The notes beneath the pieces are model-generated. The model ran no database searches. It saw nothing but the letters and a program-made list of their open reading frames with translations, and had not been told where the DNA came from. The position numbers were made by a program, and so were the translations under genes. DNA of 64,000 nucleotides from Trematomus loennbergii (taxonomy: Eukaryota > Chordata > Actinopteri > Perciformes > Nototheniidae), in contig JAAOOA010000026.1 of NCBI GenBank assembly GCA_012861695.1, positions 8,650,661-8,714,660 of the forward strand. Reading direction: 5' to 3'. Below are positions 48,356-61,634 of this stretch, piece by piece (positions within the stretch are counted from its first letter, which is position 1; each line of letters opens with the position of its first letter).

Positions 48356-51300
48356 TCACTTCTCAGCCGCAATCAGTCTCTTAGACTTTATAAAAGCCAT
48401 CCCATGTGTCCTCATGTGAGTGTTTAGGTTTCCCTCCGTCTCAAACCTCATCCCGCACACTTTGCATTTGGTGTTTGGTGTCCCATCTGTAACGTCCAGC
48501 TGGTTCTCTCTCTGACTCTCATCGTCATCCTTGCCCCGTCCATTGTATAGGGCGAGACCCTGCTGCTCCTTTAGCCGGTGGACGATAAAGAGGTGTCGGG
48601 CCAGCGAGCGGTGGGAGGTGTAGCACAGGCCGCACTCTTGACACTGGTAGGAAGAGCCATCAGACTTGTGCTGGGGAATGTGCTCATGGAAAGCTGCGAT
48701 GTCTTCAGTTGTGAGGCCACAGACAGCACACTTTTGAACTTTAAGGATATTAACTTTGAGCCTCTTTAACGGCTGTGAGCCGGAGCCCCTGGACATCAGG
48801 CCTGGAGACCCCTCGTCCTCTTCTGGCTTCCTTTTGGGGCTTAGTGTCTGCACAGAAAATGGAAATGAGTTAGGATTGACAGTACCCTTGTAGGGTAAAA
48901 AGATTAACTTCCTGCTAACACAATTATGTTGACGTGTATGCAACAGTACCGTATCCTTGTCCGGTAAAGCCTCCGTATTGTCCGAGTTGACCGTCTTCCC
49001 CTCTTTGACCCCATGTGTCAGATGAATGTGCTGATCCAGCAGCACTCTTTTACTGAACGGAGGACTCAGAGCTGGACAGTGCCTATCAAAGTACAAGCAA
49101 ATAACAATAACAGCTGACTTTTGTGTGCTAGTACTTGCATAGTTTAAATTAGCTTTCATTCTTATTATAACTTCTGAAGAATAATTTCGGTTGAAATTGT
49201 TGGAAAGCAAGCTGAAGCAAGCTTGCATTCCCACCCCTAAACCTCCAGAATTAACAGCAGTAATTTTGGCTTCTGAATGGATACTAATCATGCCTGTTAG
49301 ACCCCAAGCCTGTTTTTCAGGTTTCAGGCTCGAAAATGACATGCCCAGAACAAATGACTATAACTTCACTTCTAAAAGGGTTAAATTAATAATCTTTTTT
49401 CTCAAAGCAAGGTTACATCTGTGAGATGGATGTAAACGTGTCAGAATCAATATAGATGTTTCTGTGTCAGAGTGAATTCAGATGGAACATAGTAAAAAAG
49501 TGTAAATTCTTACCTCCGCCTAACAAAAACCATTACTTATAGTGAAAACCACCCTTGGATGATGGGTTAGTAGCCTAAAAGCTTTAGGAATCCAAATTAT
49601 AACATATAATAAGTACCCTGTATCAAGATTGAGGCAAAACAAGTGAAAATTGACCTTTTTAGAGATATTTAGGGAAAAAAAGTCCAGGCGGACTAAGCTT
49701 TGGGCACATTTGGGCACATCTGGTTCCATCAGTGCCATTTGACCTTTTTCAGGTACCAGACTGTAAAAATCATTATATAACATTGAATCATCACTATAGT
49801 TATTCATTCCATAAAAAAAAAAAAAAAAAAAGATTATTGTAAAATTTAACCTGCTAATTATTGTCATGGATTTGAAAACTGATGTTGTTTATTTGCTATG
49901 TTCTGGCTGCTAGTTCAGTGAGTTCTGGCCGTGCAGTGATGAGACCTATGCCAATGGAATCTGTGGAATCTCAGCTTTCAGATGTGTTGTTTGTGCAGAA
50001 AGTATAATTATAATTGATCATTTTTGTGAGTTATGAGCAGAAATAGCATTAGTCCGTATTTGCTAAGGGCTCATTGAAAGGCTTCTTGTGGGAATTATTA
50101 TTATTTTTTTTTTTTGTATAGTCAGTTAGCTGAGTTTCTTCCCGTCAGCTGGGTGTGGAACATTAATAGTTTCATAAATGACACTTCAGAGATCACACTG
50201 GTGCTAGCAGATGTAGCATTTTCGGACCCTTCGGCGGGTCCGTGGGGTTTAACAGGGTAAGTTGTGTTGTAAACGACGAATGTGTAAATTTTTGCGAGGC
50301 GAAGCCCTGTCTATCTGTTAGTAGTACAATAATGGCGCATTTCCACTACACGGTCGGCCTCGGCCACGCTCGGTACGGCTCGGTACGGCTTGGCCGCGTT
50401 GGGCCTTAACAGGGCCGACTCACTTCATGCTGCGCTTCCATTACAGTTTAGGAACTGGGGTAGTTACTATAGTAACGCAGTGTAGGCGGAGCCGTGACGT
50501 CATCTTCAATGAGAACTCCAGAAAAACAACACAGCCGTTAGCTGTTAGCACTCAGAGCTCACAGCTCCTCATATATGTTCAGAAACTCGACAAAAGTTAA
50601 ACAAGTACACACCACAGACTGCCTGTGTCATGGCGAATACAGTCGCTGCTTTATTTATGTCTGTATAGGCCGTTGTTGTGAGTGTGGACGGTCGGAGCAT
50701 ATACTGCGTTAGCTTAGCCAATCTCCATCTAGAAAAACACGCATTTTAAAAGGTTTTTCGCCTGCCGTCTGTCTGCAGACTTGTCAAAGCATTAATTCAT
50801 GGTTTTTACTAACCGGTATCAGTATGTTGTTACTTCGGCATCATTTTGAAACGTGTATTACAATTAAATCACGGTCAAATATGTCCATCTTGTTGTAGTT
50901 GTAGCCCCCTTGCCAGCGATCCTCTCTCTAGTTTAGCATACTCAGCCCGACTCAGCCCTGTTTGTTGGCCCCGATCAGTGGCGTCGCCTGGCCTGGGCAT
51001 CCGGGGCTTTAGCCCCGAATGTTTTTTCTGTAGCCCCGGACAATTCTCCCTCAATAATATAATACATTAACCGTGCTTTACGTGAACCTCATCATGACAC
51101 AAGAAAGGACGGCAGCACTGTAATTTCCCGTGTTCAGTGAATGCAACAGAGGCATGACACCAGACCAATCAGAGAGTTGCATGGAAATAAACGTGTGCTT
51201 GTGTCATTCAAACTCGGCTCTGTGTGTGTGTGTGGCAATAGCGCATTTAGTGTGATAGAGAGAGAGGAGAGAGAGAGGGGGAGGGAGGGACCGGTGCCAG

Positions 51301-54300
51301 CATGGACGTGTTGTTAGCATCTGGTTAGCTAGCTGCACTAACGGACATATGGAGCTGTTTGTTCCACAACAAGCTGGAGAGAGTCCTCTCCTCTCAGACT
51401 GAGAGACTCAGGTGAGCTAAAGGACTCTCTGAGTGTTTAGATACATAACTTTAGTCTAAGTTATCTCAGTGGGTCTCTAACGGTTTGGTCACAAATTATT
51501 CAAAAGATTATTTCCGCGGCACACCTTCATATGATCATTATAGTTATAAAAAAAATAAGAGAATAAAGGAAAAACAGTTATGAAATACTATATGGCAGTA
51601 AAACAGAATAGAGTTTAAATGGGAGTGATTAGTAAAATATCCATAAAGAAAAAGTACATCTGTTTACAGTTCTGCTTCATATGGGTGTTGAGAGAGGTAT
51701 CCATAGATCTCTTCATTTTGCTCTCAAAGTGCACCAGATTGATGCTTTTAACTTAAATATTTAAAAAAAAACCTTCCCGGGGAGCATCCCCCCGGACCCC
51801 CCTAGAGGAGGTGAGGTCCCCACTCATAAAAAATACCACTTTACCCCTGCCTATATGCCGTGAGCTGATTATCGAGCATTCATTGTAACAGTCGCGGGTG
51901 TATTGTGTGTGTGCGTGTGGGGAGTGTTGCAGTAAAAATGCCACTGTAGTGCCGCCGCCACTGTGGGCTAAGCCCCGAATGTTTTCAGGTCCAGGCGACG
52001 CCCCTGGCCCCGATAGAACCACAATTTTGTCGGGCCAGAAAAGAGGTGAAAAAGTGGCCCCGGGCCGGGCCGGGCCGTAACTAGGCCTAGTGGAAGCGCA
52101 ACCAAAAACGGGCACGGCACGACACGGCACGCTTAAAGCGAGCTCCGCGCTGTAGTGGAAATGCGCCATAAGAAGTAGTCTGAGGGCCACATAGATGTCA
52201 GGGTGGATGAATGGGTCAACAAACATAACATTGGATCACATCAACTGCTACTTGTTTCCTATTTCCTAACACTGTCAACATTGGTTTCTTATCATCACGA
52301 GACCAGTTGTTGCTTACTATATCCAATTATTTATTATAGTTAACCATTATAACAAAATCAAGTCTTATTTTAAACCAAACCATGATCTTTTTCGCTAAGA
52401 TAACCAAGTTATTTTGGTGCCTAAACCTAACCGAACCTCAACCGTAATCGCGTAAGGACACAAGTTTGAAAAACTTGCTGTTAAAACCACCTAGGGTGTG
52501 TGTACTTACGGGCAGGTGTAGACCTTCCCCAGTCCCTTGTGTTTGAGACGGTTGTGTCGGCAGAGACTGTGGGAGGAGTTGAACGACTTCTCACACTGCC
52601 GACAAGGGTGTTTCTTGAGAATCTGCAATGGAAAATGCATTAACCAATTAGACCTCAATGAATTTATTATAAAACATGCAATAGTACAACAACCATATTT
52701 CAGCACTGATTTCTTCTCCTGATTATGCTTACATACTTATCTTAAGTAACAGTAATGAAGAACCCTATCGTTCTTATACAGTATTTTTTTTTATAGTCAT
52801 TTTATTTAAGTAAAAGAGCTTTGCTTAAATTACATTGGCATCAGCTCTAAAAATACGTGTGTTTTTTTTCATCCTTAAGCAGAATCTCAAAAATGCCACT
52901 GTTCGTAAACCTCCTAATGAGAATGGTTTCAAACATTCACCTTTTCGTGTTCACTTCTCATATGAACCACAAAGACTTCTCTGGAACTAAAGAGGCTCCT
53001 GCAGTCTCCACATGTGTATCCTGAGCATGGTGGGCTCTTCAGGTCCGATGAGCAGTTAGTGTTTGTTTTCTTTAGAGGTGAAGATGAAGGCTTAGTGATT
53101 CCCTTATCTTGACCATTTACATTTCCTCCATCTTTGTTGTTATTATTTGTTTTATTTTTATTAATTTTGGGGCTGTTGCTGTTGTTGTTATTAGAGTTAG
53201 TAGGCATGGTGCCGAGAGGAAGGTTGATGCCCAGGTTTGGTGGACCCTCAATGGTTTTCAGGGTTCCATGGATGGCCTGAAAATGATCCACAATGCATAT
53301 AAATCATAACCACAAATATACTCAGCACTAGTATATGAATGATTTCTAAAGTTATTTGTAGTACTTGTATAATTAACTTTAAAAATAACTTACAACAGAA
53401 TCATACATACATAAACAGTGGATATTAGCTTCCCTAAAATAACTGCTTTATATCCCCACCTTGATATGGTCCATCATGAGCTGTTTCTGTGCATATTGCA
53501 TGAAGCAATCGGGGCACTTGAACACTGAAACCTTTTGATTGACAATGTGCTGGTCAAAGTGCGTGTTGAGCAGGGATTGCAATGTGAACACGGTATCACA
53601 CATGGAACACTTGTAGATCATCCTGAAAGAGAGATAAAAAAATGTACGTCCTTAAAAAAAGCTCTGCTCCTTCACTTCAATTGGTATAACCCCATTTTAA
53701 TAATAATAATAATAATAATTCATTTATTTTATATAGGCGCCTTTCAAGGCTCTCAAGGTCGCCGTACAAATACATAAAAAACAAGATACACAATAGATAA
53801 CACCAGCATAAGAAACATAAACAAGACAATGCAGTATATAAATCAATCAATCAAAACCAAATAAATAAAAACAGAGGATGTGTGATGGATAATGATCAGG
53901 GTGGATATGCGAGTGTGAAGAGATATGTTTTGAGGCGTGATTTGAAAATGGGGAGAGGTCAGTGTTGCGGATGTCAGGTGGGAGGGAGTTCCAGAGGCGG
54001 GGTGCAGAGCGGCTGAAGGCTCTGGACCCCATGGTGGTTAAACGGAAGGGGGGGTGCAGTGAGGTTGAGGGAAGCAGAAGACCTGAGTGTGTGGATGGGT
54101 GTGTTGATGTGCAGGAGGTCGGAGAGGTACAGAGGAGTGAGGTTATGGATGGCCTTAAAGGCGAGGAGCAGAATCTTAAAAACTATACGGGATTTGACGG
54201 GGAGCCAGTGAAGTTGCTGAACTAGAAATGTTCTAGTTTTCACCACAACCAAAGAACAAGTGTAGTTGCTATATGTCATGGTTAGGTGTGCCTTTTATAG

Positions 54301-57300
54301 TGAGGCACACCTTGTTCTTACTGATGTGTTCTCGAGTCAGTCCAGTCAACTAATGGTAAACATTAGTGGATGGAATTACGGGAGGACGTTGGGGATGAAC
54401 CTGGTAATGTGATTCATTTGCGTTAATTTCAGTTTAATGCTCTAAGGTTTCCAGATTAATCAAGAGCGTTAACTTGTCAACGTTTACAGACCTAAAGAAA
54501 AGTTTAGATCATGAAATTATTAAATTATTAAACATACTTAAATAATTGGTTTAGTACTCGGAGTATTGTTTAACATCACAAGTTGATTTAGATCTAAATT
54601 GGGCCAAACCCAAACATTAGTACACAAACACCCGAGGCCTGTACTACGAAGCCGGATTTTCGCTTAGCGGGCTAACTTCAGGGAAAACTCTGGGTTTCCG
54701 GTCCTACGACGCTGGTTCTCTTTTTAGCGGGCTAGATCTCCATGGTAACTTATGCTGAGCGGCTAACCTGGGGCCTATACTATGAAGCAGGATTTTCACT
54801 TAGCGAGCTAACTTCAGGGATTTCCGGTCCTACGACGCTGGTTCACTTCTTAGCGGGCTAGATAACTTATTCTGAGCGGCTAACCTGGGGCCTATACTAC
54901 GAATCAGGATTTTCGTTTAGCAAGCTAACTTCAGGGGTTTCCGGTCCTACGAAGCTGGTTCACTTTTTAACGGGCTAGATAACTTATTCTGAACGGCTAG
55001 CCTCCGGAGCAGGATAGGTTCCAGGATAAAAGCACTGCCTGCTGACCAATCAGAGCTCAGTGTGCAGAGTTTAAAGCGATCAAGTCGTATTACAGGAGAA
55101 AGGAAATACAGTTTAAACTGCCGTTGCAGGAAAGACGGCCGGCCAAAATCACAGACTGTGTGAACGTGAACATTAATAGAATATCACCTCCCATCTTCAG
55201 AGCAATCTGACTATTATAACATTAGCGTTAAGAAAGCTTAATTAAATATCTGCCACAACATAAGTAACCGGATCAAAGTAACAGTACAGTCCGCGGCATA
55301 TCACATCACAATGTATCATATATTTCCTTATTTGAGTCAGCTTCTTGAGCCGTATCTGGCCGTGCAACACTTACAGTGTCACATAATGCATGCAGAAGTA
55401 TTATTTTAAGCAACACATTAAGTTGACGAAACACTCGAGTCAAATGTAATTAAAGTCAGATCCACTCGTGTCTTAGACGGGGCAGTGATATCATAAACCT
55501 GTTAATGTACGCATTCAAACACCTTTTCTTTTACCAGCTGTATTCACCTTGCAGGTGCAGCTATGTGGCTTTTATCCTGGATAAAGTGTTTAAGTCATGG
55601 ATGTTTAAAGTTTAGCTTCTTCATATGACTAATATTAAAGTTCACTTTTCATTCAGGAAGTATGACGCTGCGCTGTCAGTACGCTTGTCCATGTTTGTGA
55701 TTGGTCGAATGCTCCATATACCACCCCTTTCATGTGAACGCGCACCTAACTAGATAGGACACGGCTGGCTTGAGCGATCCACTTGATAACCCGCGTCGTA
55801 GGACCGCTTAGCGAGAGTGCGTATGTTTTGGATTAGGCCAACCGGCTAACTCAAACATATCCAGGTTATGTTGAACCGGCTTCGTCGTACAGGCCTCTGC
55901 TCCTGAGCACCTGTGTCGTCAGTAGTTGTGATGATGGATAGTATGTAAGTCATTGAAAGGTTGCCATGTGGAAAGAACAAACCCAAGATAAGCCACCATG
56001 TCTAAAACCCACAAATCCTGCTCATGATGCAGGGAGGATGAATTTCCTTTGAAACATCAATTGGACGTGGGTGTTGGGTTTTAATGGTGTGCGTCTCTGT
56101 AAAAGGAAGATCGTGCGGATGTGTGTTGACAACAAAAAAGCTGGTGTATTATTTGTGTATTGCATACTATTTGAATTGAAATATTACAATATTTAATTTT
56201 CCATTGAGATATATATTTGTATGTACTTCAAAACAAAACAACAACAGGCCTTAACAGGAATTCAGTCTTTAACAGAACATAACAACAACATACATTTGGT
56301 TTAGATGAGCATTTATATAAATATTAAGTGCAGACAGTGCTTTTGACCTACTTGGGCTCTCCTGCCTTCATTCCTGGATGCTGTGTGTTTGCATGAGAGT
56401 GTGTTCCAGGTGCAGTCTTGAAGGCCATTGGGCAGAGAGGACATTTATAGAATATCTCACAGTGAGAACTCTGGATGTGAGATTTTACAGATGCAACATC
56501 AGCGAAGATCACACTACAGTGGATACAGCTGGAGGGAGAAGGAAAAGGATGACATGATTTGTTGATGTACCTGCTACAGTATAAGATTCAATTTTTTTGT
56601 TGGTCAGTACATGACACAAACTTTTCTTGGTCAATATGCATATTCATTTTCTGTGAAAGAAATGGAATAACCATCTGACATGGAAATGATCTTAACCAGA
56701 CTGGAATACAAATATATTGTCGATTTTAAGTCGATGTTGATTTCTATAACATTGTAATGGATCAGACTCATAATTGAACCGTAATTGGTCAGATACTGGG
56801 TTTTCTGTTTTAATGTTTTGTATCTTGGGTACTTTATTATGAGTGTCCAATCTCCCCCATAGGTTTCATTTTTAATAGTTTCACTTTCCCTTTACAAAGG
56901 TTGTCAAGCTGAGACAAATGTGATGTTATAATAACTGTAATTATAAATGACATTTTACTGTGTAAAGGAAGAAAATCGTTCAATTGTCAGGTCTGACTAT
57001 TGAACAAATTCAGTTCCAACAGAAGACATTTTTTGGAAAGTTCAAAACTAAATTTGAGCACAAGAGAAAACTTAAATACAAATAATAAATGTTATGATTT
57101 TATTTGGTTAGACTGACCGGTAGCCGACTCTACGGCTGTAATGCAGGCAGTTCTTGGTGACATGTGATTGGAAGTGGACAGAACGGCAGCTGGCGCCACA
57201 CTCAGGGCAGATGTGAGGAGACTTGTGCTGGTGGATTCGCTGGTGTGACTGAAAGCTGCACTGATTTGGGAGAAGCATTTGGCAGATGGTGCATGTTTTC

Positions 57301-59761
57301 TGAAAAGAAAAGAAGAAATAGCATTTTATCATGGCACTGGAAAGATGCACCCAGCATATGAGGGATTTTTCTTGCATAAAGGATCCTGTTATTTATTTTA
57401 ACGAAAGATCTTGTCAAGCCAAGAAATAGAGTTCTCGTACTGTGAATGTAAAAGTCTAAATGAGAAAAATGTATTGAAACAAAGGCTCCCTCCTATTTGA
57501 ACCTATGTAGCAGTTCACATATAACATTAACAAACCTGTCCACTGGAATCCACTGCCTGTTGGTAATGCATAGCTAGCGAGCTGCCATCCTGGAACATTT
57601 TGTTACACTCCAAGCATTTTAGGCTGTGCCTGCAGACCTTCAATGCATCATCCCCCAATGGCATGGCTGCCACAAGAGGAGCACTGCATGGAGCTGAAAT
57701 CACTTTAGTTTGGGACCCTTCACTGGCAACTCTTCCTGGGATTTGACTGGAGGGTGCTTGAACTTGGGAGTTGGAGATGATGCCATTCAGGTTGGCTGGG
57801 CCTGATGAGGGTGATGGAGTTATCATCTGATCTACAGGGATGGGTTTTAGGATTAGATGTGAGCACTGCATGACCACCCCATTGTCCTTGTGGCCCCTGG
57901 CATGAGACAAGAGGCTGCATTTGTTGTAGAACACTAGACCTTTGGCACAGTGGTTGCAGGTGACCTCGATCCGCACACTGCGACGTTCAAAGTGATGTGT
58001 CAGGCTCTTCTCAAGAGCAAACGAATCTCCACACTCCAGGCACTTGTAGCCACGTGAGGGTAGAGAGATGCAAGCTGAGGTTGGTGGAGAGAGGTTTGGG
58101 ACATACACAGGGACTGGGTTTATGCTACTCAGGACTTTATTGAAGGCGTCCACTACAGAGCTTTGAGAGTTGGTAAACACTTGAATAGTGGAGACTTTCT
58201 TTGAGGCCCGGCCAGCAAGACTTGTCTGATGCTTGACTTGCTGTGGTTGTTTGGAGGAGGACAGGGCCTGTTTCAGACCACATACAGCAGGAGATATAGT
58301 TGAGGCAGAAGATTGAGGTTACTTAGATGGACTGTTTTTGGCACAAGTTTGGCACTAGCAAGACTGGAGGCAGGTACCCTTACCGTCTGTTGCTGGATGG
58401 CCTTAGCGGCTTTCAGGATGGCACTGCTGGCACTTTGCATTGATGCAGCAGGGATGACCGTTGCTTTGACTGTGGTGTTGTTAGCTAGCTTCAGGTTTAT
58501 GACTTGGGAACCAGTGGTCTTGACTGCTGAGACAGGCAGGAAAGCTGTTGCCACAGGTTTAATAGTAATTTGCTTGGTTATTTCAATTGGCAGAGAGGGC
58601 CTTGTAAGAGATGAGAAAATGCACTGAACTCTGGCACAACTCGGGTGACAGTACGCTTGATCTGCCCCGATGACGTCTTGATTGTTTTGATCCTGACTTT
58701 CGGGATGACCGTTGGGGTGTCTGTGCTTGAGGCAGGGGAATCTTTACTGCTACCCTCACTCATCATGACACTAGTGGGGCTGTCTGGTTGTCTTGTGAGC
58801 AGCCGCTTTGCAAACTCTAGGGCTGACTCCAGCTCGTGTGGCTTTGCTAGAGCTATGGGATTTGTATTGGTTAGTTCCTTCTGTGTTGTGGCCAAATTCA
58901 AAACAGTCAAGTCTGTAGCGATAGACTTGTTTTCACTGAGAGCTACTATTGCTGCTATACAAGACGAAAGTTTTGCAGAGGACTTGGCTTGGAATTGAGA
59001 CACAATGGACTCATTAACACGATCCATTTGCTTTCCAGCCTCCTTGGACTCCAGACGTTGAGACTTGAGGACAGTTTCCTTTTGTCCCCCCTCAGTAAAC
59101 CTAATTGAGGGGGCTTATCCGACTTGGAACCTTCCAGAGTGCCATTGGTGTTGTTGTTTTGATCAGGTTTTTGGTCCCTGATTGTGCTGGAAACTCTAGC
59201 GATTGATACAGGAGACTTGGGATTTGGGCGTTCAGTCTTAGTCATGGACTTAAAGAATGACTGACCTCCCTGTTTGTCCATAGGGTCATCTACCTCTATT
59301 TTATCATTGTCATCAAACTCTTCAGCACTGCTGGGGCTGAACTGATTGAATGTAGGTGATTGATTGACAACTGGCTGTCCTTCCTTGCTGGGAGTGTTCC
59401 ATCCATTCTTGGTGTAAAGACTAGCAGGTTGTCCTGAAGGCAAAAAGCCATTATAAAGTCCATTGTCAATGCTAGCAGTATAGTGTTGGGAATGGACCTT
59501 TTCATCCATCTCTGATATGGTTTCATTAGGCCTGCTAGTGTTTTTGTTTCTGATGTTCTTGACAATGACACTAACACCAATGTCATGTGACGGGTTCTGG
59601 GACTCATCGTCATTGGCATTCACCCCACCACTAGGTTGCTTTAGCTGTCCGTCATGGTCATCGTTAGGGCCAGATTCAATAGCAGCTTTGGGATCCACCA
59701 TGTCCGGGATGTCGAAAGCCGCTAGCAGGTCATCGAAGTCTGGTGTCTTCATATCTCCCAT
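48356..59761 (-). CDS. znf532: Zinc finger protein 532 (C2H2)
   Basis: Nuclear multi-C2H2 protein, reported with ZMYND8 and ZNF592 in a chromatin reader complex. Coding exons in transcript order: 59761-57536, 57299-57118, 56528-56352, 53622-53460, 53276-52941, 52622-52510, 49082-48950, 48847-48356. It starts [20 protein letters not shown], the signature of the ZNF532/ZNF592/ZNF687 family. The long first exon carries [39 protein letters not shown] and [19 protein letters not shown]. Fingers continue through [29 protein letters not shown] and [14 protein letters not shown]. The end is [18 protein letters not shown]. One base is missing at 59109-59113, 58597-58599 and 58304-58305; restoring all three gives 1,274 residues (about 1,300 in human) with consistent splice phases. 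5' UTR begins within the same exon, whose acceptor is near 59792. Confidence 0.96.
49250..50262 (-). mobile_element. Copy of the GGGCTTAACAGG-ended DNA element in a znf532 intron
   Basis: The reverse complement matches 32150-32545 and both halves of 32858-34835: 'ctgacgggaagaaact', 'tgaaagctgagattc' and 'gggtggttttcacta'. The left end here reads 'gcctgttagaccccaag' and the right end 'ggggtttaacagggtaa'. Unlike the 32.8-kb copy it has no hAT insertion, so it shows the empty state. Confidence 0.55.
50333..52168. mobile_element. Harbinger-like MITE, copy 2, carrying a nested hAT
   Basis: Ends TGGCGCATTTCCACTACA and TGTAGTGGAAATGCGCCA with TAA on both sides (50330-50332, 52169-52171). Removing the nested 1,031-bp hAT and its 8-bp duplication leaves about 797 bp, close to the 765 bp of copy 1. 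The interior 'taacgcagtgtaggcggagc' and 'tcaatgagaac' is shared with copy 1. It lies in a znf532 intron. Confidence 0.85.
50976..52006. mobile_element. Non-autonomous hAT element B (1,031 bp)
   Basis: Ends CAGTGGCGTCGCCTGG and CCAGGCGACGCCCCTG are inverted, with one mismatch. A perfect 8-bp target duplication, GCCCCGAT, lies at 50968-50975 and 52007-52014. These are defining hAT features. The interior (about 51310-51900) is shared with element A. The frames inside do not look like a transposase. Confidence 0.95.
53697..54230 (-). mobile_element. CR1/L2-clade LINE fragment, minus strand
   Basis: Minus-strand translation gives [37 protein letters not shown] and [18 protein letters not shown], the C-terminus of a LINE reverse-transcriptase ORF. 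A (TAA)n tract at 53697-53718 marks the 3' tail. It sits in a znf532 intron just upstream (plus-strand sense) of the 53622-53460 exon. It is a different family from the copy at 45361-46012. Confidence 0.85.
54635..55896. mobile_element. Inverted-repeat DNA element with triplicated left end (1,262 bp)
   Basis: Left end AGGCCTGTACTACGAAGC and right end GCTTCGTCGTACAGGCCT are inverted copies with one mismatch. At the left, three tandem units begin near 54636, 54772 and 54889, each with 'cggattttc', 'gctaacttcaggg', 'tccggtcctacga' and 'tagcgggctaga'. The right end has one inverted unit ('cgtcgtaggaccgcttagcg'). No transposase and no sure target duplication. It lies in a znf532 intron. Confidence 0.75.
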
Positions 59762-60954
59762 GGTCCTAATCCTGTTTTAATGAGGAGATCACCTGGGGAA
59801 CACAGATGAAATGGTAGAATGATGACTTGTTTTACTACACGTACTGATATAAGTTCTTCAAAATACTTTCTTATACAGTATCACATTTTGCAAGGAAAGT
59901 CTTTGTGTATATTGTATTCAGAAAAAAATAATATTTCACTGATTTGTCTTCGCCAAAAACCATTAAAGCATATCAAAGATCACCATTGTGTTCTATGACA
60001 GTTGATCCACTGTGAATGTTGACAGTTTCTAGTCATTTTCATACCAATACGTATTAGATTATGGGCTGTAAAACTGGTATCTTTGTTTCTGATCATAGTT
60101 TTTCTAAATGGAAAAGGTTTGTATTCTTGAAGATATACATTTTTCAGATAAACTGTCATGGACACCTATATTGAATAACATCCCACTAAGTCCATCATTA
60201 GTCCCAGGCTTGTTCTCATGGTGATGGGAAATAACCAGGTTATTCATATTCAGTGTGGAATTTTCTTTGGGTTTAAATGTACCAAATTAGTGACCTTTTG
60301 CAGGGCAATAATTGTAATTCTCTCAAATTCTGTGGACCAAGGCCCCTCTAATAGGCTTGTGGTTACAATCTGTATTGCTGGAGAAAATAGGACATTTTGG
60401 TTGATAAAAGTACAAAATATACTATCTTAGACAGTAAAGGAAATACAACAAACATTCAATAGATCTTCAAAGATATACATTTAATTGAATGTCCTGGATG
60501 ATACAGTATGTTAAAGGAGGGGGATGTACATTCCAGCCAGTATAAATTGTACATTAGATTTCTGACGGTATAACCAATCAAATAAACCGACCTAGCCCTA
60601 TTGACAAATTGACAATAAATGATCATTATAATAGCAATTGTGATGGCTAGGAGCATTAATACTATAGTTGAAAAACATTATTAGAGACAATGGCATTACT
60701 TGAGTTAATTACAGGGGTATCTTGTTTATTCTTACTTGGATAGTTCCTAGCTATACGCTATTATGTGAGTTTATCAAAAAGGTCCTGTTTAAAATAATAG
60801 TGACGTAATACCGTTTTCAGCTTTGGTATATCCCTTTCATATTGTAGACTAAGATGAAATGGTGAGCACTGTCCTTGTTGATATAGCAAATGAAGCTGCT
60901 GCGATGTGAGAACAATTCCAGAGTTGATCCGACAATAAATTATCATTGCATCGT

Positions 60955-61008
60955 ATCTTATCGTATCGCATATCATATCAATCATATCATATCATATCAT
61001 ATCGTATA
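60955..61008. repeat. (ATATC)n-type microsatellite
   Basis: 'tatcgtatcgcatatcatat' grading into 'atcatatcatatcatatc' units. Confidence 0.85.
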
Positions 61009-61255
61009 ACACAAGTTTAGTTTTAACCCTGCTTTTTTGTTTTTCCATTTTTAACAAAACTAAATAGAATACATTATTTGACAACATTGTTTTAGGGATA
61101 TTTTTGTGATTTTGGTAGAAGCCACTGATGTAGTTGTCCAGTTCATATTTGCCTATATTGTGTGAATTACATTCGGCCTTGTGGTGTCTAAACACTTGCA
61201 ACAAGTGAACAAGTCTCAGATATTCTGTGGTACAGCCTATGAAATACACCCTTAA

Positions 61256-61634
61256 AGGTAGGGTAGGTAAGTTTGAGAAACCGGCTCGAGATACACTTTT
61301 TGTTATATTCACAGAATGCTCTTAACATCCCGATAGCAATGAATATCTTAAGTGCTTTGACAAAAAATCCATAAAAAAATGTCATCTGTGGAAGCCGTAG
61401 TACTGTAAAAAGCACGACCAATCATTTTAGCCGGCCCGGCTAAAGTAACTGGATGGCCTACCTGCCTGTCAGCCTTCCATCTGTGCACAAACTTATCTCG
61501 TGCCCTCATTGGTCATGTGCACGTTCGTGTGTGTTGGAGGAGGGGCTCTGTAAGGAAGTGGCGATTTTCTCCGGTTGTGTATTTTCAAATTCTAGCGATC
61601 TCGAGCCGGTTTCTCAAACTTACCTACCCTACCT
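61256..61634. mobile_element. TTAA-flanked MITE with 37-bp perfect inverted repeats (379 bp)
   Basis: The first 37 bases (from AGGTAGGGTAGGTAAGTTTG to ...CTCGAGAT) are the exact reverse complement of the last 37. TTAA lies on both sides (61252-61255, 61635-61638). This is the structure of non-autonomous piggyBac/Kolobok-type elements. Perfect ends suggest recent activity. It is a different family from the MITE at 42043-42543. Confidence 0.93.
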
